Assembly (NCBI GenBank): GCA_017448965.1
Contig: JAFSKK010000042.1
Span: 21,561-85,560, forward strand
From: Bacteroidaceae bacterium
GTDB taxonomy: Bacteria; Bacteroidota; Bacteroidia; Bacteroidales; Bacteroidaceae
Length of the DNA: 64,000 nt
Direction: 5' to 3'
Shown here: one piece after another, positions 1-8,351 of the stretch
How positions within the stretch are numbered: the stretch's first letter is position 1
Layout of the letters: each line of letters starts with the position of its first letter
Translations under genes and position numbers: made by a program
Notes under the pieces: model-generated
What the model was told of the DNA's origin: nothing
The model's input: only the letters and a program-made list of their open reading frames with translations
Databases searched by the model: none

Positions 1-480
1 CACATAGAGGTTGTGTTCGGCGGTGTAGGCGAGGGAACGGGAGTGCTTATCCCAATCTTCGTTGCTAACATCAGGAGTGAGAGAGGCTTTCCAAATGACC
101 TTCTGTTGATCCCAATCGACGAGTGTTTTCTCGCGGCCTCGGTTGATTAGCACATAGGGCATGTGGGACTCGGGGAAAGAGATGCTATAGAGATGGTCGA
201 TGGTTTTCCGTCCGTTAGCGGCGAGGATGCCATTGATGTTCTCCAGTGTGAGGGTGGCGAGTGCAGGGCTGATGACTTGTCCATCGATGTTCTTGCAACG
301 CTCTATGCCCAACTCCATGCAGGCATCTCCCCACCATGCGAGGTACTTGGTAGCAGGATAGGAATGGGCGTAGTAGGTGGAGCCACCAGGAATGAGGTCA
401 TCAATCGTGAAACTTTTCTTCTGTGCCATAAGTGGAAGTGTGAGTAAAGCTAAAAAGAATAGCAGGGGTGTCTTTTTCAT
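1..480 (-). CDS. dipeptidyl peptidase IV / S9-family prolyl peptidase, N-terminal part (cut by window edge)
   Basis: The gene starts at 480 and reads 160 codons to the window edge without a stop. Residues 1-19 form a signal peptide (KK, then a hydrophobic run ending LMAQ), so the product is exported. The mature start has DDLIPGGSTYY, and the segment ends SLAYTAEHNLYV; this matches the N-terminal beta-propeller of DPP IV-type serine peptidases in Bacteroidales, which cleave X-Pro dipeptides in the periplasm. The catalytic alpha/beta-hydrolase domain lies outside the window, so catalytic residues cannot be checked. The start codon overlaps the folK stop codon (ATGA), which suggests translational coupling. 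A different S9 subfamily is possible. Confidence 0.75.
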   Translation of the reverse strand, partial: MKKTPLLFFLALLTLPLMAQKKSFTIDDLIPGGSTYYAHSYPATKYLAWWGDACMELGIERCKNIDGQVISPALATLTLENINGILAANGRKTIDHLYSISFPESHMPYVLINRGREKTLVDWDQQKVIWKASLTPDVSNEDWDKHSRSLAYTAEHNLYV

Positions 481-884
481 ACAAGTATTTCTTTTAATGG
501 GATGAGCACAAAGTCGCGCTCGTACATAAGAGGATGGGGTATCGTCAGTTGGGGAGTGTTGATGTGCTGGTCATCGTAAAGGAGGATGTCAATGTCTATG
601 ATGCGGTCGTGGTACTTTCCTTTCACGGATTTCTGAGTGCGTCCCATGTCTCTTTCTATCTGTTGTGTCTCTTTCAGCAAGGCAAGAGGAGCCAGTTCCG
701 TCTCTACCCGTAAGGCTGCATTGAGGAATGTGTTTTCGCTCTCAAAACCCCATGGTTCAGTGGCATGAAAGGCGGATTGTGCTCTGATGGAGCCAATCCG
801 CCTTTCTATTTCTGTAATGGCGGACAGAAGATTCTGTTCTTTGTCGCCAAGATTGGTGCCAAGCGAAAGATAAACGGTGTGCAT
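477..884 (-). CDS. folK: 2-amino-4-hydroxy-6-hydroxymethyldihydropteridine diphosphokinase
   Basis: FolK transfers pyrophosphate from ATP to 6-hydroxymethyl-dihydropterin in folate synthesis (cytoplasm). The 135-residue product begins MHTVYLSLGTNLGD, the usual HPPK start, and has the metal-binding motif DRIIDIDILLY followed by PHPLMYERDFVLIPL. An in-frame upstream ATG at 941 would add 19 residues encoded by the 8-bp repeat array, so the start at 884 is chosen. The gene follows queA across that array and overlaps the next gene by 4 bp. Confidence 0.93.
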   Translation of the reverse strand: MHTVYLSLGTNLGDKEQNLLSAITEIERRIGSIRAQSAFHATEPWGFESENTFLNAALRVETELAPLALLKETQQIERDMGRTQKSVKGKYHDRIIDIDILLYDDQHINTPQLTIPHPLMYERDFVLIPLKEILV

Positions 885-989
885 GAGAAGGATTGAAGGA
901 TTGAAGAATTGAAGAATTGAAGTTTGGCTAACGCGATGCACGCATTCTGAATAGCTACTTCAATTTTTCAATTTTTCAATTCTTTAATT
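885..989. repeat. family 1 element, copy 1: 8-bp arrays around a GCTAACGCGATGCAC core
   Basis: On the plus strand about four units of the type AAGGATTG/AAGAATTG (889-922) precede a core with GGCTAACGCGATGCACGC (925-942). The core is followed by reverse-complement units of the type TTTCAATT (957-985). The two arrays can pair into a long hairpin. The element fills the entire space between the queA stop codon (990-992) and the folK start (884). The same core recurs at 38577-38682 and, in reverse, at 63665-63711. Confidence 0.85.
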
Positions 990-2072
990 TTAGTCAATGA
1001 TGAGCATCGCATCACCAAAGGTGCCAAACATGTAGTCACCCTTGATGGCTTCTTTGTAGGCCTCCATGATGAGGTCGTAGCCGCCAAAGGCTGTGACAAG
1101 CATGAGCATGGTGGAGAGAGGTGGTTGGAAGTTCACCACAAAGGCATCGGCCACCGTGAAGTCGTAAGGAGGGAAGATGAACTTGTTGGTCCATCCTTCA
1201 AATTCCTTGATGAAACCACCAGGTCCTACCGCCGTTTCGAGGGCACGAAGTGTGGTGGTACCTACGGCACAGACCTTATGTCCATTCTCTTTTGACTTGT
1301 TGACAATGTCGCAAGCCTCTTTGCCGATGAACATCTGCTCAGAGTCAGTCTTATGCTTCGTCAGGTCTTCCACGTCGATGCTGCGGAAGTTGCCGAGACC
1401 TGCATGCAAGGTGATGAAAGCCTGTTCAATTCCCTTGATTTCCATGCGCTTCATCAACTCGCGAGAGAAATGGAGTCCTGTGATAGGCACAGTGACAGCA
1501 CCTTCATGACGTGCGAAGATGTTCTGGAAACGTTCATGGTCTTCCTCTTCGGCAGGACGGCGTGTACGGATGTCATCGGGGATGGGTGCTTCACCAAGAT
1601 TGTAGAGAAGTTCTTTGAAGACATCGTGTGGGCCATCGTAGAGGAAGCGGAGGGTGCGTCCGCGCGAAGTAGTATTGTCAATGACTTCGGCCACCAGCGA
1701 CTCATCAGGACCGAAGTAGAGTTTATTACCGATACGAATCTTTCGGGCAGGATCGACGAGTACATCCCACAAGCGCAGTTCTTCGTTAAGTTCGCGAAGC
1801 AAGAAAACTTCGATGCGTGCTCCAGTCTTTTCCTTATTACCATAGAGACGGGCAGGGAACACCTTGGTGTCGTTGAAGACAAAGGAATCACCTTCATCAA
1901 AGTAATCGATGATGTCTTTGAAGAGACGGTGCTCGATTTCTCCTGTCTGCTTGTGTACAACCATGAGTTTGCATTCGTCGCGGTTGTAGAACTTGGTTTC
2001 GGGATTGTAGGTGCGAGGATAGAGGGCTATCTTCTCGTCTGGGAGTTTGAACTTGAATTGTGAAAGTTTCAT
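990..2072 (-). CDS. queA: S-adenosylmethionine:tRNA ribosyltransferase-isomerase
   Basis: QueA adds the ribosyl part of SAM to 7-aminomethyl-7-deazaguanine in tRNA, making epoxyqueuosine. The 360-residue protein has the family blocks [13 protein letters not shown] near residue 68, PITGLHFS near 196, [16 protein letters not shown] near 223, and the C-terminal [11 protein letters not shown]. The length is normal. It lies in a reverse-strand run with the tRNA-modifying genes truB and miaB. Both flanking spacers consist wholly of short-period repeat arrays: an 8-bp one downstream and a 7-bp one upstream. Confidence 0.96.
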   Translation of the reverse strand: MKLSQFKFKLPDEKIALYPRTYNPETKFYNRDECKLMVVHKQTGEIEHRLFKDIIDYFDEGDSFVFNDTKVFPARLYGNKEKTGARIEVFLLRELNEELRLWDVLVDPARKIRIGNKLYFGPDESLVAEVIDNTTSRGRTLRFLYDGPHDVFKELLYNLGEAPIPDDIRTRRPAEEEDHERFQNIFARHEGAVTVPITGLHFSRELMKRMEIKGIEQAFITLHAGLGNFRSIDVEDLTKHKTDSEQMFIGKEACDIVNKSKENGHKVCAVGTTTLRALETAVGPGGFIKEFEGWTNKFIFPPYDFTVADAFVVNFQPPLSTMLMLVTAFGGYDLIMEAYKEAIKGDYMFGTFGDAMLIID

Positions 2073-2201
2073 ATTTTTATTTACTATTTGACCATTTACT
2101 ATTTACTATTTGGCTTTATTTGTCAATTTACTATTTGACCATTTACTATTTACTATTTGGCTTTATTTGTCAATTTGCTATTTGATAATTTGTTATTGAC
2201 T
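2073..2201. repeat. 7-bp-period array with a perfect 47-bp tandem duplication
   Basis: The whole truB-queA spacer is a low-complexity array of TTTACTA, TTTGACC and TTTGGCT-like units. A 47-bp block at 2080-2126 is repeated without change at 2127-2173. A decayed third copy follows (2174-2201) and runs into the truB stop codon. No promoter box is visible in it on the reverse strand. Confidence 0.9.
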
Positions 2202-2984
2202 TTATTCTTCTTTCTCCAGCGTCTGTTGTTCCAGCCATGCTGGAAATTCATTGATGTCCATGCAGTCTTGCAGGGTGTATTTCCCGATGCGTGTACGAAC
2301 TAATCCTGTCAGGTAGCCACCTGAACCGAGTGCTTGTCCGATGTCTCTTGCCAACGCGCGGATATAGGTGCCTTTGCTGCATACAACGCGGATGGTGAGT
2401 GAAAGGTGCTTCCCTTGCAGGTTGTCGCTTTGGTATTTGATGCGCTCTCGTGCATCGGCAACATCTTCCGTTTCGTTGTTTTCCACTTCACCGAAATGTA
2501 GGATTTCCAGTTCGTCGATGACCAGAATCTTGGGTTTCAGTTCCACCTCTTCCCCTTTCCGTGCATACTTGAAGGCGCGTTTGCCGTCAATCTTCACCGC
2601 AGAGAATGTAGGTGGCACTTGTTCGATGCGTCCCACAAACGTCTTGAGTTTCTCTTCGATTAGTTCACGCGTGATGTGTTCGGTAGGGTAGGTGGCATCT
2701 TCTGCTGTTTCCATATCGAAAGAGGGAGTGGTGGCGCCGAGTTTGATGGTGGCTACATACTCTTTCGTGTGGGCTTGCAGTTCGTCAATGAGTTTGGTGC
2801 TCTTTCCTGTGCAGATGATGAGCACTCCTGTGGCCAAAGGGTCAAGCGTGCCAGCATGTCCCACCTTCAGTTTTTTCACACCCAACCGATGTGAGAGTTC
2901 GCCTCTCACTTTCGCCACCACGTTGAAGGAAGTCCAGCGGTAGGGCTTGTTGAAGATGAGTATTTCGCCTGCTTGTGGATTCAT
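2202..2984 (-). CDS. truB: tRNA pseudouridine-55 synthase
   Basis: TruB isomerises U55 in the T-loop of tRNAs. The catalytic motif GHAGTLDPLATGVL carries the active-site Asp, and SKGTYIRALARDIG is the typical downstream block. Starting at 2984 gives 260 residues beginning MNPQAGEILIFNKPYRWTS, as in relatives. An upstream Met at 3041 would overlap uppP, so it is rejected. The gene follows uppP after 22 bp and is probably co-transcribed. Confidence 0.95.
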   Translation of the reverse strand: MNPQAGEILIFNKPYRWTSFNVVAKVRGELSHRLGVKKLKVGHAGTLDPLATGVLIICTGKSTKLIDELQAHTKEYVATIKLGATTPSFDMETAEDATYPTEHITRELIEEKLKTFVGRIEQVPPTFSAVKIDGKRAFKYARKGEEVELKPKILVIDELEILHFGEVENNETEDVADARERIKYQSDNLQGKHLSLTIRVVCSKGTYIRALARDIGQALGSGGYLTGLVRTRIGKYTLQDCMDINEFPAWLEQQTLEKEE

Positions 2985-3006
2985 CGATGAAACAGCAATC
3001 TTTCTT

Positions 3007-3822
3007 TTACAAGCAGATAGCCAAGATGCCGACGATGGCACAATAGATGGAGAAGTAGATGAGTTTACACTGCTTCACAAAGGAAATCATCCATTTGCAG
3101 GCAAAACATCCGCTGATGAACGCAGCAATGAATCCGACCACCAATGCGATGGTTGGGATTGATGTTGCTTCACCGTGTTCAGCGATGTATTCGGCGCTGG
3201 GTGCCACAATGTGCTTGAAGTCAAGCAGAGCCTCTCCCAAAATGGGTGGAATGACCATCAGGAAAGAGAATTGCGCCAGTTTCTGACGGCTGTTGCCCAG
3301 CAGCAGACCTGTTGCAATGGTGGAACCGCTTCGTGAGAGTCCTGGCAGTACGGCACATGCTTGTGCGACACCGATGATGAAGGCATGCAACGGAGAGATG
3401 CGCTCATGTTCCAGTGGCTTGTAGAAATGGGAGAGTGCCAAGAGGGCGGAAGTGACCAAGAGACAACAGCCCACAATGGTGAGGCTTCCCTGGAAGATTT
3501 CATCGATGTAGTCTTTGAAGAAAAGTCCGACGATACCGATGGGTATCATGGAGATGAGGATGTTGATGGCGTATTTCTGTGAGTCGTTCAATTGTCCATT
3601 CCATCTGAAGAGACCTCTGAAAATCCAAATCACTTCTTTCCAAAGAATAACGAGGGTGGAGAGAACGGTCGCCACATGGACAACGATATCGAACGTGAGG
3701 CCTCCCACTTCTTCCACACCCAACAAGTGCTGGCCAATCTGGAGATGGCCGCTGCTGCTGACGGGAAGATATTCAGTGAGTCCTTGTACAATGCCTAAGA
3801 TAAGTGCGTCAAGCCAATTCAT
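3007..3822 (-). CDS. uppP: undecaprenyl-diphosphatase
   Basis: This is an inner-membrane phosphatase that recycles undecaprenyl pyrophosphate for cell-wall and surface-glycan synthesis; it is also called BacA for the bacitracin resistance it can give. The 271-residue protein has [18 protein letters not shown] at residues 10-27 and [18 protein letters not shown] near 155, the two conserved active-site loops, plus about eight hydrophobic segments. It sits between DUF3098 and truB in a cluster common in Bacteroidales. Confidence 0.96.
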   Translation of the reverse strand: MNWLDALILGIVQGLTEYLPVSSSGHLQIGQHLLGVEEVGGLTFDIVVHVATVLSTLVILWKEVIWIFRGLFRWNGQLNDSQKYAINILISMIPIGIVGLFFKDYIDEIFQGSLTIVGCCLLVTSALLALSHFYKPLEHERISPLHAFIIGVAQACAVLPGLSRSGSTIATGLLLGNSRQKLAQFSFLMVIPPILGEALLDFKHIVAPSAEYIAEHGEATSIPTIALVVGFIAAFISGCFACKWMISFVKQCKLIYFSIYCAIVGILAICL

Positions 3823-3864
3823 GTCTTTCTGTTTTTATGGTTGGATGAAGTTCAATTCGTTACA

Positions 3865-4092
3865 TCAGTTATTTTCCTTCTTGGCTGGCCAAAGGATGGC
3901 GACAATCTCAAAGAGGAAGCCGAACAGACATACCATCGGTGCCACCTTGATGCGCATATCGCTGAAAATGTCGGGGTTGAAAGCCTCCTCGGTGGTGGCA
4001 TCGCCCGACATCAGGATGAAGCCGATGATGATGATGAGAAATCCTATAGCGAGTAGGATGTAGTTGATGGTTGAAAATGCAAAGTTCTTCAT
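3865..4092 (-). CDS. DUF3098 family small membrane protein
   Basis: This 75-residue protein has two hydrophobic helices (about residues 11-29 and 50-68) joined by a loop with FNPDIFSDMRIKVAP, the hallmark of DUF3098. It lies 22 bp after ftsX and before uppP, its usual place in Bacteroidetes. The function is unknown; the context suggests a link to the cell envelope or to FtsX, but this is inference only. Confidence 0.85.
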   Translation of the reverse strand: MKNFAFSTINYILLAIGFLIIIIGFILMSGDATTEEAFNPDIFSDMRIKVAPMVCLFGFLFEIVAILWPAKKENN

Positions 4093-4114
4093 TATGATGT
4101 ATTTTTGAATGTTT

Positions 4115-4984
4115 CTAAATGTAGTAGAGTTCGTTGCTGCTCATTCTCAGATATTTATTGAGTGAGAAGAAGGTGCAGAGGAACGTGATGATGATGCCGA
4201 AAGTGAAGACTGCTGCCGTCACGATGATGATGGCTTGCAGGTCGATGACGGCTTGTATTTGTGGCTCGAAGGTGTGCAGCCAATACAGTCCTCCAATAAT
4301 CAAGGCGTCGGCAATGATGGCCGAAGCGACACCCAGTGTGAATGCTTGGGCAAGGAAGGGGCGGCGGATGAAGTTCCAACTGGCACCTACCAGTTTCATC
4401 GTATTGATGATGAAGCGTTTGGAGAAGATGGTGAGTCGAACGGTGTTGTTGATGAGGGCAAAAGAGATGTAGGTGAAGAGTGCCGCGATGATGAGCAGGA
4501 TAATGCTCACCTTGCGGATGTTGTCGTTCACCGACTTGATGAGGTCTTTGGAATAGATGACATCCACCACATCCGAGTTGCCTTTCAACTCCTTCACCGC
4601 AGCGTTGATGCTGTCGGGATTGGCGTGTGCCGCATTGATTTTGATCTCAAACGATGCTGTGTAGGGGTTCATACCGATAAATTCGGTGGGATCGACCCCT
4701 TGGGCTTTGATTTCTTCCACCAATGCATCCTCTTTGGAAATATACTCGACGCTTTTGGCGTAGGGAGCTTTCTTCAAGGCTTCCCCCATCTTGGCGATTT
4801 TGAGACTGTCCATCTCGTCGCTGATGAGTACACTTACGTTGATGTTCTCCCGCACGTAGTTGGAGAGGTTTTGTGCTGTGATGACAAACAGTACGATGAT
4901 GCCCAGCAACACCAGGACAAGCGTGGTGCTGATGGCAGCAGTGATAAACTGTGTGCTGAGGAATGAATGTCTTTTCTTACCCAT
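4115..4984 (-). CDS. ftsX: cell division protein FtsX
   Basis: FtsX is the membrane partner of the ABC ATPase FtsE and controls peptidoglycan hydrolases at the septum. The 289-residue protein has one N-terminal membrane helix (about 15-38), a periplasmic domain, and three C-terminal helices with NNTVRLTIFSKRFIINTMKLVGA, a typical FtsX stretch of which the core is RFIINTMKLVGA. Its start overlaps the end of miaB by 8 bp. ftsE is not in this cluster. An EnvC-like protein that could be its partner is encoded at 49736. Confidence 0.92.
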   Translation of the reverse strand: MGKKRHSFLSTQFITAAISTTLVLVLLGIIVLFVITAQNLSNYVRENINVSVLISDEMDSLKIAKMGEALKKAPYAKSVEYISKEDALVEEIKAQGVDPTEFIGMNPYTASFEIKINAAHANPDSINAAVKELKGNSDVVDVIYSKDLIKSVNDNIRKVSIILLIIAALFTYISFALINNTVRLTIFSKRFIINTMKLVGASWNFIRRPFLAQAFTLGVASAIIADALIIGGLYWLHTFEPQIQAVIDLQAIIIVTAAVFTFGIIITFLCTFFSLNKYLRMSSNELYYI

Positions 4985-6287
4985 TTACTTCTATGCCTTT
5001 AAGAGTTGCCGAACTGGATTCTGTCACTTTAACTGTCACGAAATCGCCGATGTGGTGAGTGCCTCTGTCGAACACGACTACCTTGTTTTGTGGGGTGCGT
5101 CCGAACAATTGTTGCTTGCTGCGTTTCGATACGCCTTCCACCAGCACCTCAAACGTCTTGCCGATATCTTTCTTGTAGCTCTCTGCTGAAAGATCGTTCT
5201 GCAAGGCGATCATCTCGTTCAGTCGCTGCAATTTGGTTTCTTCGGGCACATCATCTGGCAGATGCTTGGAGGCGTATGTGCCAGGACGTTCCGAGTATTT
5301 GAACATGAAAGCGGAGTCGTAGCCCACTTCCTTCATCAGCGAGAGAGAGAGTTGGTGGTCTTCCTCCGTTTCAGAATGATAACCTACGAAGATGTCGGTG
5401 GTCAAGCCGCAATCGGGAATGATGCGGCGGATAGCAGCCACACGGTCGAGATACCACTCGCGGGTGTACTTCCGGTTCATCAGTTTCAGGATGCGGTTGC
5501 TGCCACTCTGCACGGGCAGGTGGATGTGGCGGCAGATATTGGGGTGGGAAGCAATCACTTCCAGCGTTTCGTCGCTCATGTCCTTGGGATGAGAAGTGGT
5601 GAAACGGATGCGCATTGTGGGAACATTTTCTGCCACCATTGCCAACAGTTGTGGGAAACCGACTTCCCCGCATTGGTAGCTGTTCACGTTTTGCCCCAGC
5701 AGCGTCACCTCCTTGAATCCCTTGTTCTGCAGGTCTTTCACCTCGTTGAGGATGCTGTCCACCTCGCGGCTCCTTTCCCTGCCTCTTGTGTAGGGCACAA
5801 TGCAGTAGTGGCAGAAGTTGTTGCATCCACGCATGATGCTCACAAAGCCGCTCACGTGGCTGCCGCATACACGCTCAGGGATGACATCGCGGTAGGTCTC
5901 CGTCGTGCTGAGTTCCACGTTGATGGCCTTCTCACCCATCTCTGCCGATGCAAACAGTTCAGGCAGAGACAGATAGGAGTCTGGTCCAGCCACGAGATTC
6001 ACGTGGTGATGCTCAATGAGGTCTTCCTTCACACGTTCAGCCATACATCCCACCACACCGATGATGAGTTGCTTGCCCTTCTTCTGCAGCGCGTGAAGGG
6101 CTTCAAGCCGGTTGTATATTTTGTTTTCTGCGTTCTCACGCACAGAACATGTGTTGAGGAGAATGGCATCCGCTTCTTCGAGTGTATCGCACGTGTGATA
6201 GCCTGCCATCTTCATGATGGAGGCAATAACTTCACTGTCCGCCACATTCATCTGGCAGCCATACGTCTCAATAAAAAGTTTCTTCAT
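4977..6287 (-). CDS. miaB: tRNA-2-methylthio-N6-dimethylallyladenosine synthase
   Basis: MiaB is a radical-SAM methylthiotransferase acting on A37 of tRNAs. The N-terminal domain has ETYGCQMNVADSEV and further Cys residues in NTCSVRENA and GVVGCMAERV for the auxiliary cluster. The radical-SAM motif is MRGCNNFCHYCIVPYTRGRE, and a TRAM domain ends the 436-residue protein. It is the first gene of the long reverse run, about 35 nt after a TAnnTTTG promoter box. Confidence 0.96.
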   Translation of the reverse strand: MKKLFIETYGCQMNVADSEVIASIMKMAGYHTCDTLEEADAILLNTCSVRENAENKIYNRLEALHALQKKGKQLIIGVVGCMAERVKEDLIEHHHVNLVAGPDSYLSLPELFASAEMGEKAINVELSTTETYRDVIPERVCGSHVSGFVSIMRGCNNFCHYCIVPYTRGRERSREVDSILNEVKDLQNKGFKEVTLLGQNVNSYQCGEVGFPQLLAMVAENVPTMRIRFTTSHPKDMSDETLEVIASHPNICRHIHLPVQSGSNRILKLMNRKYTREWYLDRVAAIRRIIPDCGLTTDIFVGYHSETEEDHQLSLSLMKEVGYDSAFMFKYSERPGTYASKHLPDDVPEETKLQRLNEMIALQNDLSAESYKKDIGKTFEVLVEGVSKRSKQQLFGRTPQNKVVVFDRGTHHIGDFVTVKVTESSSATLKGIEVNG

Positions 6288-6328
6288 CCAACGATTGTGT
6301 ACAAAACCCTACTTTATGTAAAACGCTG

Positions 6329-6336
6329 CAAAGGTA
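6329..6336 (-). promoter_or_regulatory. -7 box of the miaB operon promoter
   Basis: The reverse strand reads TACCTTTG, a match to the Bacteroidetes -7 consensus TAnnTTTG. The expected transcript start is near 6322, giving a leader of about 35 nt for miaB. A TTTG at the reverse complement of 6351-6354 is only 14 nt upstream, closer than usual, so the -33 element is uncertain. Confidence 0.6.
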
Positions 6337-6342
6337 AGAATT

Positions 6343-6431
6343 TTAATTGACAAATGATGATGGAGCCTTGACAATTTTACCTTTCAGATGGTTAATTATC
6401 AGCGGTTCATGGTCAATTGTCAATTATTTCC
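6343..6431. repeat. 7-bp-period array between divergent promoters
   Basis: Units GGTTAAT, TATCAGC, GGTTCAT, GGTCAAT, TGTCAAT and TATTTCC follow each other in strict 7-bp phase from 6390 to 6431. At the other end AATTGACA (6345-6352) is the reverse complement of TGTCAATT (6418-6425). The array fills the space between the -7 boxes of miaB (reverse) and of the membrane-protein gene (forward). Confidence 0.7.
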
Positions 6432-6433
6432 AC

Positions 6434-6441
6434 TAACTTTG
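6434..6441 (+). promoter_or_regulatory. -7 box, forward
   Basis: TAACTTTG matches the Bacteroidetes -7 consensus. It lies inside the upstream part of the open frame that begins at a TTG at 6417, so translation must start downstream, at the GTG at 6471. No good -33 TTTG at standard spacing is seen; that position is occupied by the 7-bp array. Confidence 0.6.
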
Positions 6442-6470
6442 CAGCCGATTTTGAATTTTCCCATACAAAC

Positions 6471-7487
6471 GTGACACTTAATTTTCAAAGAAAAATAGCG
6501 GAAAGTCAGGCAGTTCTTCCTGTAACGGGCGTATTGATGTTGGTGTGTTGGTTCGTCTTTCCACCCATTCATTCGTTGCCGAACGGGATGGGGCTTGACT
6601 ATGGGTTGTGGAGTTCTCTGCCTTCCTTTCTGAGAGAGGGGTGGGGAGCCTTTTGGTTCAGTTTCGGTTGTGCTGGGTTGGCGGTTTATCTGCTGGCGGA
6701 GTTGAACAACACCAACGTGCTGCTGAGGGTCAGTGCTCGCACGCTGAGTGCTGCGATGGCCCTTTTGTTGGCGGTTTCTGTTCCCTGCCATCAGGCTCAA
6801 GGGCCAGGTTGTGTGTTGATGGTGTGTTCGTTGCTCTCGTTCTTTCCGCTCTTCACCACCTACCAGTTGGCAAGTCCGATGCATACGTTCGTGGCTTACC
6901 TGTTGCTCTCAGCGGCATCGCTTGTGTTCCCCAAGTTGCTTTGGCTGGTGCCCATCTATTTGCATATTCAGGGTTATTTCCGTGCGCTGTCTTTCCGCTG
7001 CTTTTTGGCCTCCATCATGGCGACGGTTCTGCCGTATTGGTTTTATGGGGGTGTGGCTGTTCTGACGGGCACGCTCGACGGCTTTGTCTCTCATGTGATG
7101 ACGGTAGTGAATGTGAGCGGTTATGAGGGCCTCTCGTTGGATGGACGTGATGTGCTCATGTTTATCTTTGTGGTGTTGACTTTCATTTTGGGAAGTGTGG
7201 ACTTTTATGTCAATCAATATTTAGATAAAACGCGAGTGCGCATCATCTATAACGCGCTGATCATACATGGGATAGCCTTGATTGTTGTCATTCTTTTGCA
7301 ACCTCAATATTTTTGGACTTTTTTACCCATATTGCTGGTCGATACCGCTGTGTTGTTTGGTCATTTCTTCACATTGACCCATACGCGGTTCTCTCACATC
7401 AGTTGCATCGTTTGGGCTTTGCTGGCTGTGGTGGTTGTGGCGGCTCAATATTTATGCAACGAGCATCTGGGATTCGTCCTTTTCTGA
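6471..7487 (+). CDS. multi-spanning membrane protein of unknown function
   Basis: I do not recognise a named family. The 338-residue product (GTG start) has roughly ten hydrophobic segments and little else, with a short basic N-terminus (TLNFQRKIAESQ). The start at 6471 is preferred because the only in-frame alternative lies upstream of the promoter -7 box. The protein is followed after 36 bp by a YqaA-type membrane protein, so the two may be co-transcribed. The length and topology resemble uncharacterised Bacteroidales inner-membrane proteins; a role cannot be assigned. Confidence 0.7.
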   Translation: MTLNFQRKIAESQAVLPVTGVLMLVCWFVFPPIHSLPNGMGLDYGLWSSLPSFLREGWGAFWFSFGCAGLAVYLLAELNNTNVLLRVSARTLSAAMALLLAVSVPCHQAQGPGCVLMVCSLLSFFPLFTTYQLASPMHTFVAYLLLSAASLVFPKLLWLVPIYLHIQGYFRALSFRCFLASIMATVLPYWFYGGVAVLTGTLDGFVSHVMTVVNVSGYEGLSLDGRDVLMFIFVVLTFILGSVDFYVNQYLDKTRVRIIYNALIIHGIALIVVILLQPQYFWTFLPILLVDTAVLFGHFFTLTHTRFSHISCIVWALLAVVVVAAQYLCNEHLGFVLF

Positions 7488-7523
7488 AAATAAATGCATC
7501 ATTTCTTGATCAATACCTAACGA

Positions 7524-7979
7524 ATGGATTCCATCAATCAGTTTTTCATAGAATACGGCTATTTGGGTATGGCGTTGGCCTCGTTTTTGGCAGGCACCTT
7601 TGTGCCGTTCAGTTCTGAAGCCGTGATGGGGGCGCTGTTGGCCACCACAGGGATGGATCCGCTGTTGACCATCATTAGCGGCACGATCGGCAATGTGCTG
7701 GGGTCGATGTTCAACTATTTTATTGGCCGTATCGGCAGCATCGAGCAGATTTCACATTGGATGCACATCAAGGAACGCCGGTTGCGCAAGACACGTGACT
7801 ATGTGGAGAAGAAAGGCTCGTGGATAGCCGCCTTTTCCTTCTTGCCCGTTTTTGGAACGGCTATCTCCATCTCTTTGGGCATTCTGCGTGCCAATGTGTG
7901 GGGCGTTATCTTCTGGTCGTTTGTCGGCAAGTTCCTCCGCTACATCATTGTGGGTTACTCGGCTGTGGCGATGAGGTAA
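7524..7979 (+). CDS. YqaA/DedA-type (SNARE-associated, VTT domain) membrane protein
   Basis: This 151-residue protein has the VTT/DedA pattern: a re-entrant N-terminal helix with ASFLAGTFVPFSSEAVMG, GNVLGSMFNYFIGR with the conserved glycines and Arg, then FSFLPVFGTAISISLGILR near residue 105. DedA relatives move phospholipids or undecaprenyl phosphate across the inner membrane. YqaA-type proteins are shorter, as here. Confidence in the family is high; the substrate is unknown. Confidence 0.85.
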   Translation: MDSINQFFIEYGYLGMALASFLAGTFVPFSSEAVMGALLATTGMDPLLTIISGTIGNVLGSMFNYFIGRIGSIEQISHWMHIKERRLRKTRDYVEKKGSWIAAFSFLPVFGTAISISLGILRANVWGVIFWSFVGKFLRYIIVGYSAVAMR

Positions 7980-8028
7980 TCTCCACTTCCTTTCTTCCAC
8001 TACTTCCAAATCGGCTTCGTCGATACCT

Positions 8029-8103
8029 CTAAACCGACGTCCCCGACATCGGTCGACCGACATCGGGGACATCGGTGAACCGACATCGGGGACGTCGGTT
8101 TAG
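8029..8103. repeat. GC-rich palindromic element, copy 1 (in a 372-bp gene-free stretch 7980-8351)
   Basis: The element opens CTAAACCGACGTCCCCGAC and closes with the reverse complement GTCGGTTTAG. Between them CCGACATCGGGGACATCGG-like units repeat around GGTCGACC. It is much more GC-rich than the flanks. Weaker outer arms are visible (CCACTTCC at 7983, GGAAGTGG at 8111). A near-identical copy lies at 40909-41003, and a short hairpin at 44507-44538 has the same outer arms. The rest of the stretch, 8104-8351, holds only the promoter at 8228 and a leader of about 90 nt. Confidence 0.9.
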
Positions 8104-8227
8104 GGGTTGTGGAAGTGGGGAAATGGGTGATGTGTCGATGGGGAGTTGGAGGCTCTTCGTTTTCCGTTGGATTTCTTTGCTTTATTCCCCTTTTTTGAAG
8201 GAAAGAGAGAAAAAGATGCCGAATTTG

Positions 8228-8258
8228 TTTGTGGGGGAAAGAATAATGTATAACTTTG
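8228..8258 (+). promoter_or_regulatory. Bacteroidetes-type promoter (TTTG-N19-TAACTTTG)
   Basis: TTTG at 8228-8231 and TAACTTTG at 8251-8258 are separated by 19 nt, the ideal spacing. The expected start near 8265 gives a leader of about 87 nt before the outer-membrane protein gene at 8352. Confidence 0.8.
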
Positions 8259-8351
8259 CAAACGGAGAAGCGTCCTTCAGCTTATAAGTAATAAGGAAGA
8301 AGAAACCGCTCGCTCATCAATGTTAATCGTTAAACCTTAAAAAGAAAATGT

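Noticed and set aside
6417-6470. TTG start at 6417 for the membrane-protein gene
   Set aside because: It lies upstream of the TAACTTTG box, so it would not be on the transcript; the GTG at 6471 fits better.
8104-8287. Small forward frame after the GC-rich palindrome
   Set aside because: It crosses the consensus promoter at 8228-8258 and has no family features.
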